56,135 bases of DNA from SICV01 sp038045265 (lineage in GTDB: Archaea > Nanobdellota > Nanobdellia > Pacearchaeales > GW2011-AR1). The stretch is taken from NCBI GenBank assembly GCA_038045265.1, contig JBBSYL010000015.1, positions 1-56,135 on the forward strand, read 5' to 3'. Under the pieces are notes generated by a model. The model worked only from the letters and a program-made list of their open reading frames with translations, made no database searches and had not been told where the DNA came from. Positions 25,935-35,221 of this stretch are shown here, one piece after another (position 1 is the stretch's first letter; each line of letters opens with the position of its first letter). A program made the translations under genes and the position numbers.

Positions 25935-28880
25935 ATCTTCTTTTTTGTTTTCAGTATTCTCTGTTGGAGATTGCAAGGCAACCTTTTCTATCTCCTTTTC
26001 AATATCTCTAGCTTGAGACAAATCAAGAGAAAGTATCTTTGAAACATTGTCATGCATACTTACTCCATAGAGAACTTGGGAATTCATAATTATAGCATCA
26101 TTATGTGTTATAACAATATATTGTCCGGCCTTCATATATTTCTTAAGTAGTGCACCTAATCTTTCAGAATTTCTTTTATCCAGAGCAGCATCAATTTCAT
26201 CAAAGACGTAAAAATGATATGGTTTATACTCTTGTATCGCAAATAATAATGACAAAGCAACAAGCGTCTGTTCTCCTCCAGATAAGGAAGTAACATCAAA
26301 ATACTTTCCTTTTGCAAGTCTTACCACTATGTTTACCCCGCCTGCAAAAATATCTTCTTTGTTTTCAAGTTCAAGATAAGCAACTCCTTTAGTATATAAT
26401 TGTGCAAAATTCTGTGAAAAAAGTTCAGACATTGCGTTGAAAGTCTTCATGAAACTTCTCTTTTTCTTCTTGTCAATCTCTTCAATTATCTTCAATATCT
26501 CATTCTTTTCATTTTCTAATGTATTGACTTTTTCCTGCACAGAATCATATTCCTTCTTCATATCTTCATAAACTTCCAATGCTCTTAAGTTAATACTCCC
26601 TATTTTCTGTAATGCTTCCTGCGTCTTTACAAGCCTTTCTTCGAAATAATTCATGCTTCCCTGCATTAATTCTATGCCTGCATAATCAGACAAGTCCATA
26701 CCTATAGCCTCTTTTTCAGCATCCAATTTTGCTTTTCCAACTTTAAGATAATTTATTTGATCTTCAACTGCTCTTATTTCAGAATTTAATTCGCTTAACC
26801 TAAAATTAATTTCTTGTATTTCATGCTGGACTTTCTCTCTTTCTTCAAATAACTCTTTGAATTTCTTCTGGAATTCTTTTTCCTGCAAATCTTTTCTTGC
26901 GAGCTGTTCATTTTTTTCATCAAAACTTCTAGCAAGTTCGTTTATACTGTTTTCTAAATCCTTCAAGTCTCTCTTTCCATTCTTTACTATGCTCAAAACC
27001 TTTTCAAGATCTCTTTGTTTATATAAAAGGCTAGTCTCAACATCTCCGCTGGTTCTGCTGGATATTTCTTCTATTTCAAGCATCTTTGCTTCGTATTTTT
27101 CTTCAAGCCCATACATTTCCTGTGTCTTCTCTTCAAGTTTTCTTCCACTTTCCTCAAGATTTCTTAATTCTTGTCTGAGTATGTTTTCATTTTCAACAAG
27201 TTTTCTCAATTGATCTTTTTTGTCTCTTATTGAGTCATGTCTCATCTTCTCAAGTTCAGAATTAGAAATATTTTCATCTATTCCATCTATTCTTTTTTTC
27301 AAATTCTCGCATTCTCTCTTAAGCTTTTCAAGTTCCTTGTTTGAATTATCTATTACCTTTTCAGAATTACCTATTATCTTTTCCTGCTCAATATTAACAT
27401 GAGATATATGTTCTGAGGTCATTTTACTCAGACACATAGGGCAGGTATCTATCTCATTTATTCTTGATTTTATTTTCTTTGCCTTTTCAAGCTCTGACTC
27501 AGCCACAGATGCAGACTTTTCATGATTCATTATAGAGCTCTGTCTTTGTTCTATTGTGTGCCTTGTATCTTCAAGCTCATTTCTTAACTCTTTTATTATC
27601 TTGGAGCATTCTTCAGAGCTTTTGTGAGATAGGCCTTTTTCAAATGATTCAATCTGTCTCAACATATTTTCAGATTCTCCAGTATTTCTTGCGAGCTGTC
27701 TTTCCCTTTCTTTTATTACTTCCCTTACTCCAACTAGTTCATTCTTTAATGAATGTACTTTCTCTCTCTCTTCTTTTATTCCATTTAATTCATCCTTCTT
27801 TTTTTTCAATTCTTCGGACTTCTCAGCCATCTTTGGAGACTCTTCCTTAAGTTCTTGAATTTCTTTTTCAAATTCAGGAATAGATTTTTCCATTTCAGTC
27901 ACTCTTCTATCTACCTCTCTTTTCCTATTTTCATAATTCTCTCTTCTTACTCTTAAACCTTCAAGCTCAGCTTTTAGATTTGCAATATCATCGTTGAGTT
28001 TTTCCTGTTCAATACCACTTGACCTCTGTATGTGTTTCGTTATTTCATTTATTCTTTCATTTAATTTTTCTTGTTCATCGCTCGCATTTCTAGCTTCTTC
28101 CTTAAATTTTTCTTTTTGTTTATCTTTTTCCCCTATTGACTTTACAATGCTTTCTATCTCTTTATCTTTCTCATTAGCTTTTCTTGCAAGTATAGATGCA
28201 TTTATCCTTTTCAGATTGTTCTCCAGTTCCTTGAATTTAAGCGCCTCCTGTCTTTCTCTATCTAAATTTCTCAAGTAAGCCGTTCTCTCTCTCAAAACTG
28301 TGCCTATTTCTTTCAACTTTCCTTCTGTCTTCTCCAATTCCTTCAAGCTTTTCTCTTTTCTTAACTCATAAATAGCGATTCCGGCAACTTCCTCTATTAT
28401 CTTTCTTCTATCTTCAGGATGCATTTTCACAATACTTTGTATCTGGCCTTGTAAAACAAGATTAAACCCATAGGGGTCTATGCCTGCCTGTGCAAGAGTC
28501 TCTATAACTTCTATCCTCGTCTTAGTCTCTTCATTTATCCTATATACGCCTTGCCCATTATACTTGACAATTCTTTTTAAGCTTATTTCATCATTATCAA
28601 TATTGAATCCCCTATCAGAATTATCAAATACAAGCTCAACCATCGCCTCCCTTGCAGGCTTAATATATTTACTTCCCATAAAAAGCAAGTTCTTGGCTTT
28701 CGCAGCCCTCATACTTTTTATAGATAATCTTCCAAGAACAAAACATAATGCGTCAGATACATTGCTTTTTCCACTTCCATTCGGTCCCAGAATTACATTA
28801 ATTCCAGTATCAAAGACTATTTCAGTGCGCCTTGCAAAGCTCTTGAAGCCATGCATCACCATTCTTTTTATATGCACCAT
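25920..28880 (-). CDS. smc: SMC-family ATPase with Rad50-like zinc hook
   Basis: 986 residues. The N-terminal head has VMHGFKSFARR and Walker A GPNGSGKSN. RRKIIEEVAGI follows, and then long coiled coils. At the midpoint, where SMC proteins have a hinge of roughly 150 residues, there is only CPMC (about residues 480-483) followed by LSKM, the Rad50-type zinc-hook form. The C-terminal head has the ABC signature LSGGEQTLVALSLLFAIQ and Walker B FYVFDEIDAALD. It is shorter than a typical SMC (about 1,170 residues). SMC proteins organise chromosomes. The TATA box is at about 28904-28914 on the minus strand. Confidence 0.9.
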   Translation of the reverse strand: MVHIKRMVMHGFKSFARRTEIVFDTGINVILGPNGSGKSNVSDALCFVLGRLSIKSMRAAKAKNLLFMGSKYIKPAREAMVELVFDNSDRGFNIDNDEISLKRIVKYNGQGVYRINEETKTRIEVIETLAQAGIDPYGFNLVLQGQIQSIVKMHPEDRRKIIEEVAGIAIYELRKEKSLKELEKTEGKLKEIGTVLRERTAYLRNLDRERQEALKFKELENNLKRINASILARKANEKDKEIESIVKSIGEKDKQKEKFKEEARNASDEQEKLNERINEITKHIQRSSGIEQEKLNDDIANLKAELEGLRVRRENYENRKREVDRRVTEMEKSIPEFEKEIQELKEESPKMAEKSEELKKKKDELNGIKEEREKVHSLKNELVGVREVIKERERQLARNTGESENMLRQIESFEKGLSHKSSEECSKIIKELRNELEDTRHTIEQRQSSIMNHEKSASVAESELEKAKKIKSRINEIDTCPMCLSKMTSEHISHVNIEQEKIIGNSEKVIDNSNKELEKLKRECENLKKRIDGIDENISNSELEKMRHDSIRDKKDQLRKLVENENILRQELRNLEESGRKLEEKTQEMYGLEEKYEAKMLEIEEISSRTSGDVETSLLYKQRDLEKVLSIVKNGKRDLKDLENSINELARSFDEKNEQLARKDLQEKEFQKKFKELFEEREKVQHEIQEINFRLSELNSEIRAVEDQINYLKVGKAKLDAEKEAIGMDLSDYAGIELMQGSMNYFEERLVKTQEALQKIGSINLRALEVYEDMKKEYDSVQEKVNTLENEKNEILKIIEEIDKKKKRSFMKTFNAMSELFSQNFAQLYTKGVAYLELENKEDIFAGGVNIVVRLAKGKYFDVTSLSGGEQTLVALSLLFAIQEYKPYHFYVFDEIDAALDKRNSERLGALLKKYMKAGQYIVITHNDAIIMNSQVLYGVSMHDNVSKILSLDLSQARDIEKEIEKVALQSPTENTENKKEDLNPS

Positions 28881-28931
28881 TTGCAAATCAATAAACAGAG
28901 CGATATTTAAATTTGCTCAATCTGCATTATC

Positions 28932-29162
28932 TTAAAGAACATCCCCAATTTTCTCAAGCATACATGGATGGACTTGTCCGCTTCTACATGTCTCAGGAGT
29001 AACTTCGAAGCTTACTCCCCTTTTAGAAAAAATAATCTCAATTCTATCGCTAGTTATTTCTAATCTGCCTGCTTCATCCTTAGGTATGTAAGGATTAGGG
29101 CATTTGTCCCAGACTTTATATTTGTCTTTTATATTTAATTGATACAATTTTCTCCATTTCAT
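28932..29162 (-). CDS. Small hypothetical protein (76 aa)
   Basis: A compact soluble protein with three cysteines (WDKCPNPY, PETCRSG, HPCMLEK) and mixed beta strands, which might bind a metal. Its start is just left of the S-layer-like gene's terminator. The C-terminus ends 50 nt upstream of the SMC gene. Family not recognised. Confidence 0.5.
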   Translation of the reverse strand: MKWRKLYQLNIKDKYKVWDKCPNPYIPKDEAGRLEITSDRIEIIFSKRGVSFEVTPETCRSGQVHPCMLEKIGDVL

Positions 29163-29199
29163 ATTGATTACATTAAAATGATAGTATAAAAAGAAGAGG

Positions 29200-29240
29200 G
29201 AGAGATTTTGATAAAAAAAAGAAAAAAAGAAAAAATTCTA
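29200..29240 (-). terminator. Poly-T transcription terminator of the S-layer-like gene
   Basis: Immediately after the stop of the surface-protein gene, the minus-strand RNA would contain several long U runs (T6, T7 and T8 separated by C). No hairpin is needed for archaeal U-run termination. Confidence 0.6.
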
Positions 29241-29241
29241 C

Positions 29242-30489
29242 TTAGTAGTAGCTCTCTCCGAACTCTTCAGACTTTTGCGGTTTTCTTGTTAGCAAAACTA
29301 TCAAGACAACTAATAGAACTACGAAAATGATGGCCAGAATAACTGTCAATACGACAGTAGCATCTGCTCCAGCACCCTTGCTTGTTCCATTAATTTTTGC
29401 CTCGAAGCTTTCTTTCTTTACGAGTTCTCCGTTAGAGTTTACGTTTACAGCGAAACTGTATGTTCCAGCTTCATTTGCAGAAGCTTCTACAGTTACTGTC
29501 TTGCTTGTTCCAGCAGGAACAGCAAATACGCTTTCAGAAGCTCCAAGTGTTATTCCACTAGGACTTTCAAAGCTTATATCGTAAACCATTGTATTAGATC
29601 CAGTGTTAACTACTGTAACAGCATATGCTCCCTTTTCACCAACAGCAATTGTCTTGCTTGTTGAAGTGGAAACAACTTTGCTATCAGCGCCAGGTCCAAC
29701 AATTGCAACTTTTTTAGTTATAGTTGTTGAAGAATCGGAATTGAAGGCTTCAAATTGAACTGTATAGATTCCTGCAGGTGTACCCTGTGGAACTTTCAAA
29801 CTCAATCTTCTAAAGCCAGCATCTTCCTTTTCAATTCTGTCGTTTCCAGTGCTAACAAATGGATCCTCGGAGAATGGCTGGTCTTCTGGTGACAAATCGC
29901 CAAAGTAGGCTCTTGTCTCAACACTAAGTGCAGGAATTGTCATCCTGACAAAAGTGTCTTCTGCGAATTCTCTTCCTCTGTTCTTCAATACAATGTCAGC
30001 AACAAGATTACTTCCTGCTGATACAGTATTGTCCATTGCAACGTCAAGAACCTCTACTAGGTAGGATTCTCTTTTTGCAACCAAAGAAATTGTTGCACTG
30101 TCAGCAACTCCAGCATTTTTACTCTCAACTGTTACAGTCAGAGTTAAAGGTTCTCTTGAATCAATGTCAAAAGGCACATTTACAGCAAGAAGTCTGCTAT
30201 ATGTGTCTCCGTCATCTACAATAAACCTGCTGGTTACTGCAGCAACAGAATCGCTTCCAGATATTTCAGCTTTCACTCGTACATCAGTCGCATCAGCAGT
30301 TCCTGTGAAGATTACTCTTACAGGTACAGTTTCGCCAGCAACAACGGTGATGTCTGGGCTACCGTTTAGGGCTTCAATCCCAGAAACTTCAACGCTGTCG
30401 ATAGTTGCGAAAGCACTAGCACTGCTAACGAAAAGCACTGCAAATGCAACAAGTGCAACAAGAGAAACCAGTATCTTTTTGGATTCCAT
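29242..30489 (-). CDS. Putative S-layer / surface-anchored Ig-like protein
   Basis: 415 residues. A signal peptide (hydrophobic residues 7-22, SASAFA cleavage-like site) precedes three or four Ig-like beta-sandwich domains typical of archaeal surface proteins. A Gly/Ala spacer and a C-terminal helix (VVLTVILAIIFVVLLVVLIVLL) with a basic tail follow. The GC-richer codons, strong promoter and dedicated terminator suggest high expression. It may be an S-layer component or a cell-wall protein; exact role unproved. The minus-strand TATA box AGTTTATATACTGC is near 30530. Confidence 0.75.
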   Translation of the reverse strand: MESKKILVSLVALVAFAVLFVSSASAFATIDSVEVSGIEALNGSPDITVVAGETVPVRVIFTGTADATDVRVKAEISGSDSVAAVTSRFIVDDGDTYSRLLAVNVPFDIDSREPLTLTVTVESKNAGVADSATISLVAKRESYLVEVLDVAMDNTVSAGSNLVADIVLKNRGREFAEDTFVRMTIPALSVETRAYFGDLSPEDQPFSEDPFVSTGNDRIEKEDAGFRRLSLKVPQGTPAGIYTVQFEAFNSDSSTTITKKVAIVGPGADSKVVSTSTSKTIAVGEKGAYAVTVVNTGSNTMVYDISFESPSGITLGASESVFAVPAGTSKTVTVEASANEAGTYSFAVNVNSNGELVKKESFEAKINGTSKGAGADATVVLTVILAIIFVVLLVVLIVLLTRKPQKSEEFGESYY

Positions 30490-30578
30490 GGTTTGTTTTT
30501 TAGTTTAGTTAAATATGCATTCTGAAAGCAGTATATAAACTTTATGGTAGCAACAGATAAAATGTAATTATATAGTGA

Positions 30579-30621
30579 CGAAAGATTTAAATAAGTATAC
30601 TTTAGTATTCAGAAGTATACT
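30579..30621 (+). promoter_or_regulatory. TATA box followed by two AAGTATACT operators
   Basis: CGAAAGATTTAAATAA (30579-30594) is a strong BRE plus TATA element. The palindromes AAGTATACTT (30593-30602) and AAGTATACT (30613-30621) follow, 20 bp apart, the second ending 4 nt before the ATG. The layout suggests autoregulation of the downstream small gene. Confidence 0.55.
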
Positions 30622-30624
30622 CAA

Positions 30625-30867
30625 ATGGACATAGGAATAACCAAAACAAGCATACAGCAGAAAGGAAAAATAACGACGATAAAACTTTCAGATTCTACAA
30701 AGAAAAGGATAGACCATTTAAAGCTTTATCCAAGAGAAACCTATGAAGAGATACTTCAAAGATTTCTTAACATTCTCAATATAACAATAAAGAATCCAGA
30801 AATAGCAAGAGCCAAATTACTCTCTTTAGACAAACAAAGAAAGAGAAATTTCAAGGAGATTAAGTAA
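30625..30867 (+). CDS. DUF7557-like ribbon-helix-helix type protein
   Basis: 80 residues. The core TTIKLSDSTKKRIDHLKLYPRETYEEILQRFLNIL matches the small archaeal family with a beta strand, a basic helix and the PRETYEEIL segment. These proteins usually resemble antitoxins or RHH-type DNA-binding proteins. No matching toxin is adjacent. The two palindromes upstream fit a DNA-binding role. It lies 2 nt before the membrane-protein gene. Confidence 0.65.
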   Translation: MDIGITKTSIQQKGKITTIKLSDSTKKRIDHLKLYPRETYEEILQRFLNILNITIKNPEIARAKLLSLDKQRKRNFKEIK

Positions 30868-30869
30868 AA

Positions 30870-31433
30870 ATGACAGAAAATTTAGAACAAGTAGCACAAC
30901 CTTCTGTAAAAGATGAACTTAAAGACAGCATTAAAAATTATCCTAAAACTTGGAAAGCGTATGCTAAGCAATTAGCTCCCGCAATTGTAGTGTCTTCAAT
31001 AGGTGCAGCCATAGGGCAGGAATTAGCAACAAGATTGGGATATGACAGTAAATTAGCAACAACCACTGCGTCTTATGTTTGTGGATATATACCTGGCTAC
31101 ACTACCTTCTTCGGATTAGAATATTGGAGAAACAAGAATAAATATCCAAAAGGAGTTTTTAGCAGAGAATTCGCAGAATTTGCAGGAACTTTCCTTGCGG
31201 TAGATTATGTAGCAGATTTAACAACATTTACTCCTGCTTTTATTGCTTCAAATCTCTGGCTTACAGATAACACCAACTTATCTCCTGCATTAAGAGGATT
31301 AACTGCTTGGAACGCTTCCGCTTTATTATATGTAACTGCAATGGCGGGTCTTCATCCATTATCAAGAAGAGCAACATCTGCAATAAATAAAGCAGTTAAA
31401 TCTGTTGTTAGAAAATTAAAGGGAACAAAATAA
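30870..31433 (+). CDS. Hypothetical membrane protein (187 aa)
   Basis: Three to four hydrophobic segments (IVVSSIGAAIGQEL, TASYVCGYIPGYTTFFGL, FLAVDYVADLTTFTPAFIASNLW, SALLYVTAMAGL) lie between basic ends. This suggests an integral membrane protein without a recognised family. It is tightly packed between the small regulator gene and the downstream gene (1 nt gap), so probably part of a three-gene operon. Confidence 0.6.
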   Translation: MTENLEQVAQPSVKDELKDSIKNYPKTWKAYAKQLAPAIVVSSIGAAIGQELATRLGYDSKLATTTASYVCGYIPGYTTFFGLEYWRNKNKYPKGVFSREFAEFAGTFLAVDYVADLTTFTPAFIASNLWLTDNTNLSPALRGLTAWNASALLYVTAMAGLHPLSRRATSAINKAVKSVVRKLKGTK

Positions 31434-31434
31434 A

Positions 31435-32859
31435 ATGGCTAAAAGAACCTACAACGATCCTGTCAAGCAATTATCCAGGCAGAAACTAAAGGAATTTATT
31501 CAAAGACATCTAACACACAAAAGACCAGAAGAAATAAAAGTGATCTGCTTTCCAGGAGCAGAAGCCGAAGGCGAAGAAGCCTTAGAAGTTAAGGAAGTTT
31601 ACGATTTGTGTGGAATTCCGAGAGCAAATATTGTAGGTCTCGAAGTAGGCAAGGAGGAGGAAGCAAGATTAAGAAAAGCAAATTTAGGTTTAGAAGTAAT
31701 TTTACAGGACGCTCATGATTTTTTTAAAGAGACAGATAGAAGATTTGACGTAATTTCCTTGGATTACAAGGGACAACGTACTTGGAAAGAAAGAGATACA
31801 ATAAGGTACATAGCAGGTAAAATGTTATTAACTAGCGGAGGAGTATTAATGACAAATCATGCTATAAAAAGAGAATCGAGCCCCACACAATTAGATTATT
31901 TATATCGCGGACCAGTATCAGAAGTTATTCGCAGTTTGTTTGGGTCTGCAAGAAGAGAAAAATTGGACAAAATAGCAGAATTAGAATCTCAAGGGGCTGA
32001 TGTAGAGGCAATATTAGAATTAACAGGAAACAACCTTGATACACTTAGAACCATGGGAATATCAAAAGAAACAATTGATATTATGATGGGAGGAAAAGCA
32101 GATTTAGATCCGAGGTCTAGCATCATGGTCAGGTTGTATAATCAACAATATGAAATGATAAATAAAATATTCTCTTCTGCCAGAACAGATACCAGAATTA
32201 ATTCTCTAAAAGAAGCCATGGGATTAAAGAGAGAGAAGGGAATAGAAAAAAGTTATCTAGATTGGGGAAGTACAAAGACATTTTTATTTTATGCAATGCA
32301 ACAATTAACAGAGAGCGCGCATAAACAAAATCCTCACATCAGAATAGAAGATTTGGCTTCTCTTTTAGGTCTATTTCAGATGGTAGAAAACAAAGGTATG
32401 CTTTGTCACCAACTTGAAAGATACACGTATACATCAAATAAAAACATGAATATGTTAATGGATATTTTCCAATTTGTCGATATGCCTAGAGGTTTAGTTA
32501 CAAGAATAGGAGATTTAATCGAGGTAAGACCCTTGCAAAAATTTAATGGAGAAGAAGGAATTTTAATGAACCCCTTTAAGTATGAAAAACCCGAATTAAG
32601 GAGAAGGGTAGAGGCAACAGTCAGAAAATTCAAGGAAGTTTCAGTTTACCATAGTAAAGGTTTAGAAATAAAACCTACATACTTAGGCTCATCTTATAAT
32701 CCGCCTCAAAGAAATAGCAAAACAACAAAACAACAAGCCATAGAATTAATGTCTGTCGGCTACACTCCAGCAGAAATTGCCCAAGAATTTAGAGGTTTTA
32801 CAAAAATGCAGTTAGCAGCTTTCAAGGCATGGGAAACTATGACAAAGAAGAGGTCTTAG
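31435..32859 (+). CDS. Methyltransferase-like protein with C-terminal HTH
   Basis: 474 residues. The first 130 residues look like a Rossmann-type methyltransferase fold (VICFPGAEAEGEEALEVKEVYDLCGI, ANIVGLEVGKEEEARL, VILQDAHDFF, FDVISLDYKG), where a FPGAEAEGE loop stands in for the usual GxGxG. A central alpha-helical part is unknown. The end (TTKQQAIELMSVGYTPAEIAQEFRGF) is HTH-like. Similar N-termini occur in plasmid or virus genes of archaea (inference). Function not established. Confidence 0.5.
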   Translation: MAKRTYNDPVKQLSRQKLKEFIQRHLTHKRPEEIKVICFPGAEAEGEEALEVKEVYDLCGIPRANIVGLEVGKEEEARLRKANLGLEVILQDAHDFFKETDRRFDVISLDYKGQRTWKERDTIRYIAGKMLLTSGGVLMTNHAIKRESSPTQLDYLYRGPVSEVIRSLFGSARREKLDKIAELESQGADVEAILELTGNNLDTLRTMGISKETIDIMMGGKADLDPRSSIMVRLYNQQYEMINKIFSSARTDTRINSLKEAMGLKREKGIEKSYLDWGSTKTFLFYAMQQLTESAHKQNPHIRIEDLASLLGLFQMVENKGMLCHQLERYTYTSNKNMNMLMDIFQFVDMPRGLVTRIGDLIEVRPLQKFNGEEGILMNPFKYEKPELRRRVEATVRKFKEVSVYHSKGLEIKPTYLGSSYNPPQRNSKTTKQQAIELMSVGYTPAEIAQEFRGFTKMQLAAFKAWETMTKKRS

Positions 32860-32895
32860 CTAATTTTCTCAAATCTTAATCCCTCTCAACCAAAA

Positions 32896-32927
32896 ACTAT
32901 TTAAATAAGTAATCCTAGGAGATTACT
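32896..32927 (+). promoter_or_regulatory. TATA box and palindromic operator of the CopG/MazF-like module
   Basis: ACTATTTAAATAAG (32896-32909) is followed by an inverted repeat AGTAATC-6-GATTACT (32908-32927) ending at the ATG. Ribbon-helix-helix antitoxins usually bind such repeats and repress their own operon. Confidence 0.6.
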
Positions 32928-33155
32928 ATGAAAACAATAACGATAAAGCTCCCAGAAAATGAAGCGAGTGATTTAGATGAATATATTAAAAGAAAGAATT
33001 ATTTGTCTAAATCTGAATTTGTAAGAAATTTAATTATGGAGAAACTAGAGACGACTAGAAAAGAAAAAGCTGGTTGGTTAATAGTTGCAGAGAAATCTAT
33101 GAAAAATATTTGGGATAATAAAAAAGATGATGAAATATGGGGTAAATACTTATGA
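32928..33155 (+). CDS. Ribbon-helix-helix (CopG-type) antitoxin
   Basis: 75 residues. An N-terminal strand TITIKLPENEASDLDEYI and the helix NYLSKSEFVRNLIMEKLE form a typical RHH DNA-binding domain. The C-terminal tail probably wraps the toxin. It overlaps the toxin gene by 4 nt, the classic antitoxin-toxin arrangement. Confidence 0.85.
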   Translation: MKTITIKLPENEASDLDEYIKRKNYLSKSEFVRNLIMEKLETTRKEKAGWLIVAEKSMKNIWDNKKDDEIWGKYL

Positions 33156-33487
33156 TAGAACAAAGAGATTTACTTCTGATACCATTTCCCTTTTCAGACC
33201 AATCTGGAAGAAAGGTTCGTCCAGTTATGGTAGTAAGTAACAATAACTTTAATGAGCATTCTGAAGATGCAATAGTTGTAGGTGTAACCTCAAATATTAC
33301 AAAAGATAAATATACTGTAAGACTAGATAATAAAGACTTAGAAGATGGTAAATTAATAACAAATTGTGTAATAAAATCTGAAAATCTACTAAAGTTAGAT
33401 AAACATTTAATAATAAAGAAGATAGGAAAAATTTCAGTAAACAAATTAAAAGAAACTATAAATGTAATTAATAGTATCATCAATTAA
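33152..33487 (+). CDS. MazF/PemK-family toxin
   Basis: 111 residues with the MazF-fold start EQRDLLLIPFPFSDQSGRKVRPVMVVSN (the conserved DLLLIPFPFSDxxxxKxRPxxVVS block), typical of sequence-specific mRNA-cleaving toxins. Its gene overlaps the convergent endonuclease IV-like gene by 4 nt. The function as an interferase is inferred from the family. Confidence 0.85.
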   Translation: MIEQRDLLLIPFPFSDQSGRKVRPVMVVSNNNFNEHSEDAIVVGVTSNITKDKYTVRLDNKDLEDGKLITNCVIKSENLLKLDKHLIIKKIGKISVNKLKETINVINSIIN

Positions 33488-34275
33488 TCATTCATCTTAT
33501 CATAAATTTTCATCCCCTCAACGCTATCTTCAACCATCTCCGGACTTTCATTAATTATTCTTATCTCTTTATCTTTTGGTAAATGTGCAAGCAATTCTTT
33601 CCATCCTTCAACTGGCGTTTTAATATGATTCTTCTCCCCCTTATCTCCATATACAATTCCAGAAAAATGTACATGCCATTCCCTCCCAGGAAATAATTTT
33701 ATAACTTTATCATAATCGACTTTCTTCTCTCTTGCTAGAATATGCGCAAAGTCAATGCAAAATGCGCATCCAGTTTCCTTTACAAGTCGAGATATCTCTT
33801 CAACACTTCCAAACACATTTATCTTTCCCATTGTTTCAGGAGCAATTTTTATCTTCCATTTATTTTTCTTTATCTCTTCCATTATTTCCAATACCCCTTT
33901 TTTTATTGTCTGATAACTCTTCTCCTTGCTTTCTTCATCTTTAGCTTTATTCAGATAATATCCAGGATGAAATACAACTACTTTAGCTCCTAGCTTTTCT
34001 CCAATTGCACAACAATCAAGAATTCTTTTCTTTGTCGCTTCTCTTTTTTCCTTCTCGGCAGAATTCAAATTCACCCAATATTGTGCGTGTATAGATAAAT
34101 AAATTCCTAACTTTCGTGCAATTTCGCCAATCTTAACAGCCTCATCTGGCTTTATGTAAACACTATAAGTAAAAGCAATTTCACATGCTCTCAATCCAAG
34201 TTTATGATATCCCTCTAAAACTGCCGAAGCAGTTTTGACAGGTCCAAGTCCAGCGGGACCAAATTTAATTGCCAT
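33484..34275 (-). CDS. nfo: Endonuclease IV-like TIM-barrel protein
   Basis: 263 residues from the ATG at 34275. The AP-endonuclease-2 TIM barrel is visible: IKFGPAGLG, LSIHAQYWVNL, AKVVVFHPGYY, KIAPETMGK, GCAFCIDFAHILA and WHVHFSG, giving the expected His/Glu/Asp metal ligands. Endonuclease IV cuts DNA at abasic sites in base excision repair. The start MAIKFG is chosen because the upstream extension falls in the neighbour's coding region. It overlaps the HEPN gene slightly and may be in the same operon. Confidence 0.82.
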   Translation of the reverse strand: MAIKFGPAGLGPVKTASAVLEGYHKLGLRACEIAFTYSVYIKPDEAVKIGEIARKLGIYLSIHAQYWVNLNSAEKEKREATKKRILDCCAIGEKLGAKVVVFHPGYYLNKAKDEESKEKSYQTIKKGVLEIMEEIKKNKWKIKIAPETMGKINVFGSVEEISRLVKETGCAFCIDFAHILAREKKVDYDKVIKLFPGREWHVHFSGIVYGDKGEKNHIKTPVEGWKELLAHLPKDKEIRIINESPEMVEDSVEGMKIYDKMND

Positions 34276-34723
34276 TTGCTTTATCAGCACTTCCTTTCAT
34301 CGCTTTCTCAATAAAGTCTAGAAATTTATTTATGTCATTATTCAACTCTTCAGATACGGCAGAATATATCTTTTTATCATCTATCTCTCCGTATCTATGT
34401 GCTAAGTAATTTCTCATCGCTTTTGCTTCAATAAGTTTTTTAGCCATTTCTTTGCTTATAATATTTTTATCGGCTAAAATTTCAAATACTTCAGAATCAT
34501 CTTCAGGTATTCTAACATTTTTATCTTTTTCAACTATCCTCTCTTTAAACACAAGAAAAGCAATATCAACTACACATTCTATTATTTTCTCACAATATCT
34601 CTCACAAGCGGCTTTTTTCTCAATGTTAGTTTCATATTCTTCAAAATTGTCTGGCTTTATCTCTGAAAGTTCATCTAAAAATTTAGAAATTTGCTCAATC
34701 TTATCATTAATTCTTTCGTTCAT
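34265..34723 (-). CDS. HEPN-domain toxin of an MNT-HEPN module
   Basis: 152 residues from the ATG at 34723, supported by a GGGGAG Shine-Dalgarno. Helical, with AMRNYLAHRYGEID containing Arg-x4-His-x-Tyr, the HEPN signature used by HepT-like toxins for RNA cleavage or as the target of AMPylation. It follows the nucleotidyltransferase gene with a 17-nt overlap. Together they form a toxin-antitoxin pair. Confidence 0.8.
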   Translation of the reverse strand: MNERINDKIEQISKFLDELSEIKPDNFEEYETNIEKKAACERYCEKIIECVVDIAFLVFKERIVEKDKNVRIPEDDSEVFEILADKNIISKEMAKKLIEAKAMRNYLAHRYGEIDDKKIYSAVSEELNNDINKFLDFIEKAMKGSADKANGN

Positions 34724-35213
34724 AAAGCACACTCCCCTTTTCATCTATTTCTTTTTTTATTTTATCAGGAAGGAAATTATAAACCTCAACTTGTGTTTTG
34801 CTTTCTGCAAATTCTATGCTGAATTGAAATGCTTCTTTTTTGTTTATTTTATCAAATTCAACTGCAATATCAATGTCCGAGCGGAATGTTCTTATCCCAT
34901 ATGCACTTGAACCATACAAAATTATTCTTTTTATTTTAGGAAAATATTTGCTCTGCATAATACCTTCTTTTATAATATTAATCTTATTTTTCAGTTCGTA
35001 TCCTTTTTTCAGGACATCTAATGAATAAGAGGAAAGCATCTGAATCGCTAAAAATTTCTTCTTTATATCTCTTGATAACCTTGTTCTTTCAGATGGCGTT
35101 AATCTTATGCCCATTAATTGTTTTTCTATAATTTCTAGCTCTCGCTCTCCAAATATCCTTCTCATTTCAGGTTTTTTTATGACATTTATTAATTCCATTT
35201 TCATCAACAACAT
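34707..35213 (-). CDS. MNT-type nucleotidyltransferase antitoxin
   Basis: 168 residues from the ATG at 35213. An N-terminal HTH-like part of about 65 residues is unusual for minimal MNT proteins. The nucleotidyltransferase core follows, with RIILYGSSAYGIRTFRSDIDIAVEF (GS-x10-DxD), which transfers nucleotides to the HEPN partner in known systems. Alternative ATGs at 35204 and 35198 exist. Overlap with the HEPN gene indicates co-translation. Confidence 0.78.
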   Translation of the reverse strand: MLLMKMELINVIKKPEMRRIFGERELEIIEKQLMGIRLTPSERTRLSRDIKKKFLAIQMLSSYSLDVLKKGYELKNKINIIKEGIMQSKYFPKIKRIILYGSSAYGIRTFRSDIDIAVEFDKINKKEAFQFSIEFAESKTQVEVYNFLPDKIKKEIDEKGSVLYERKN

Positions 35214-35221
35214 AATATTTA

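Noticed and set aside
30625..30867. Pairing the DUF7557-like protein with the following membrane protein as a toxin-antitoxin system
   Set aside because: The downstream protein is a multi-helix membrane protein without toxin features; context alone is insufficient.
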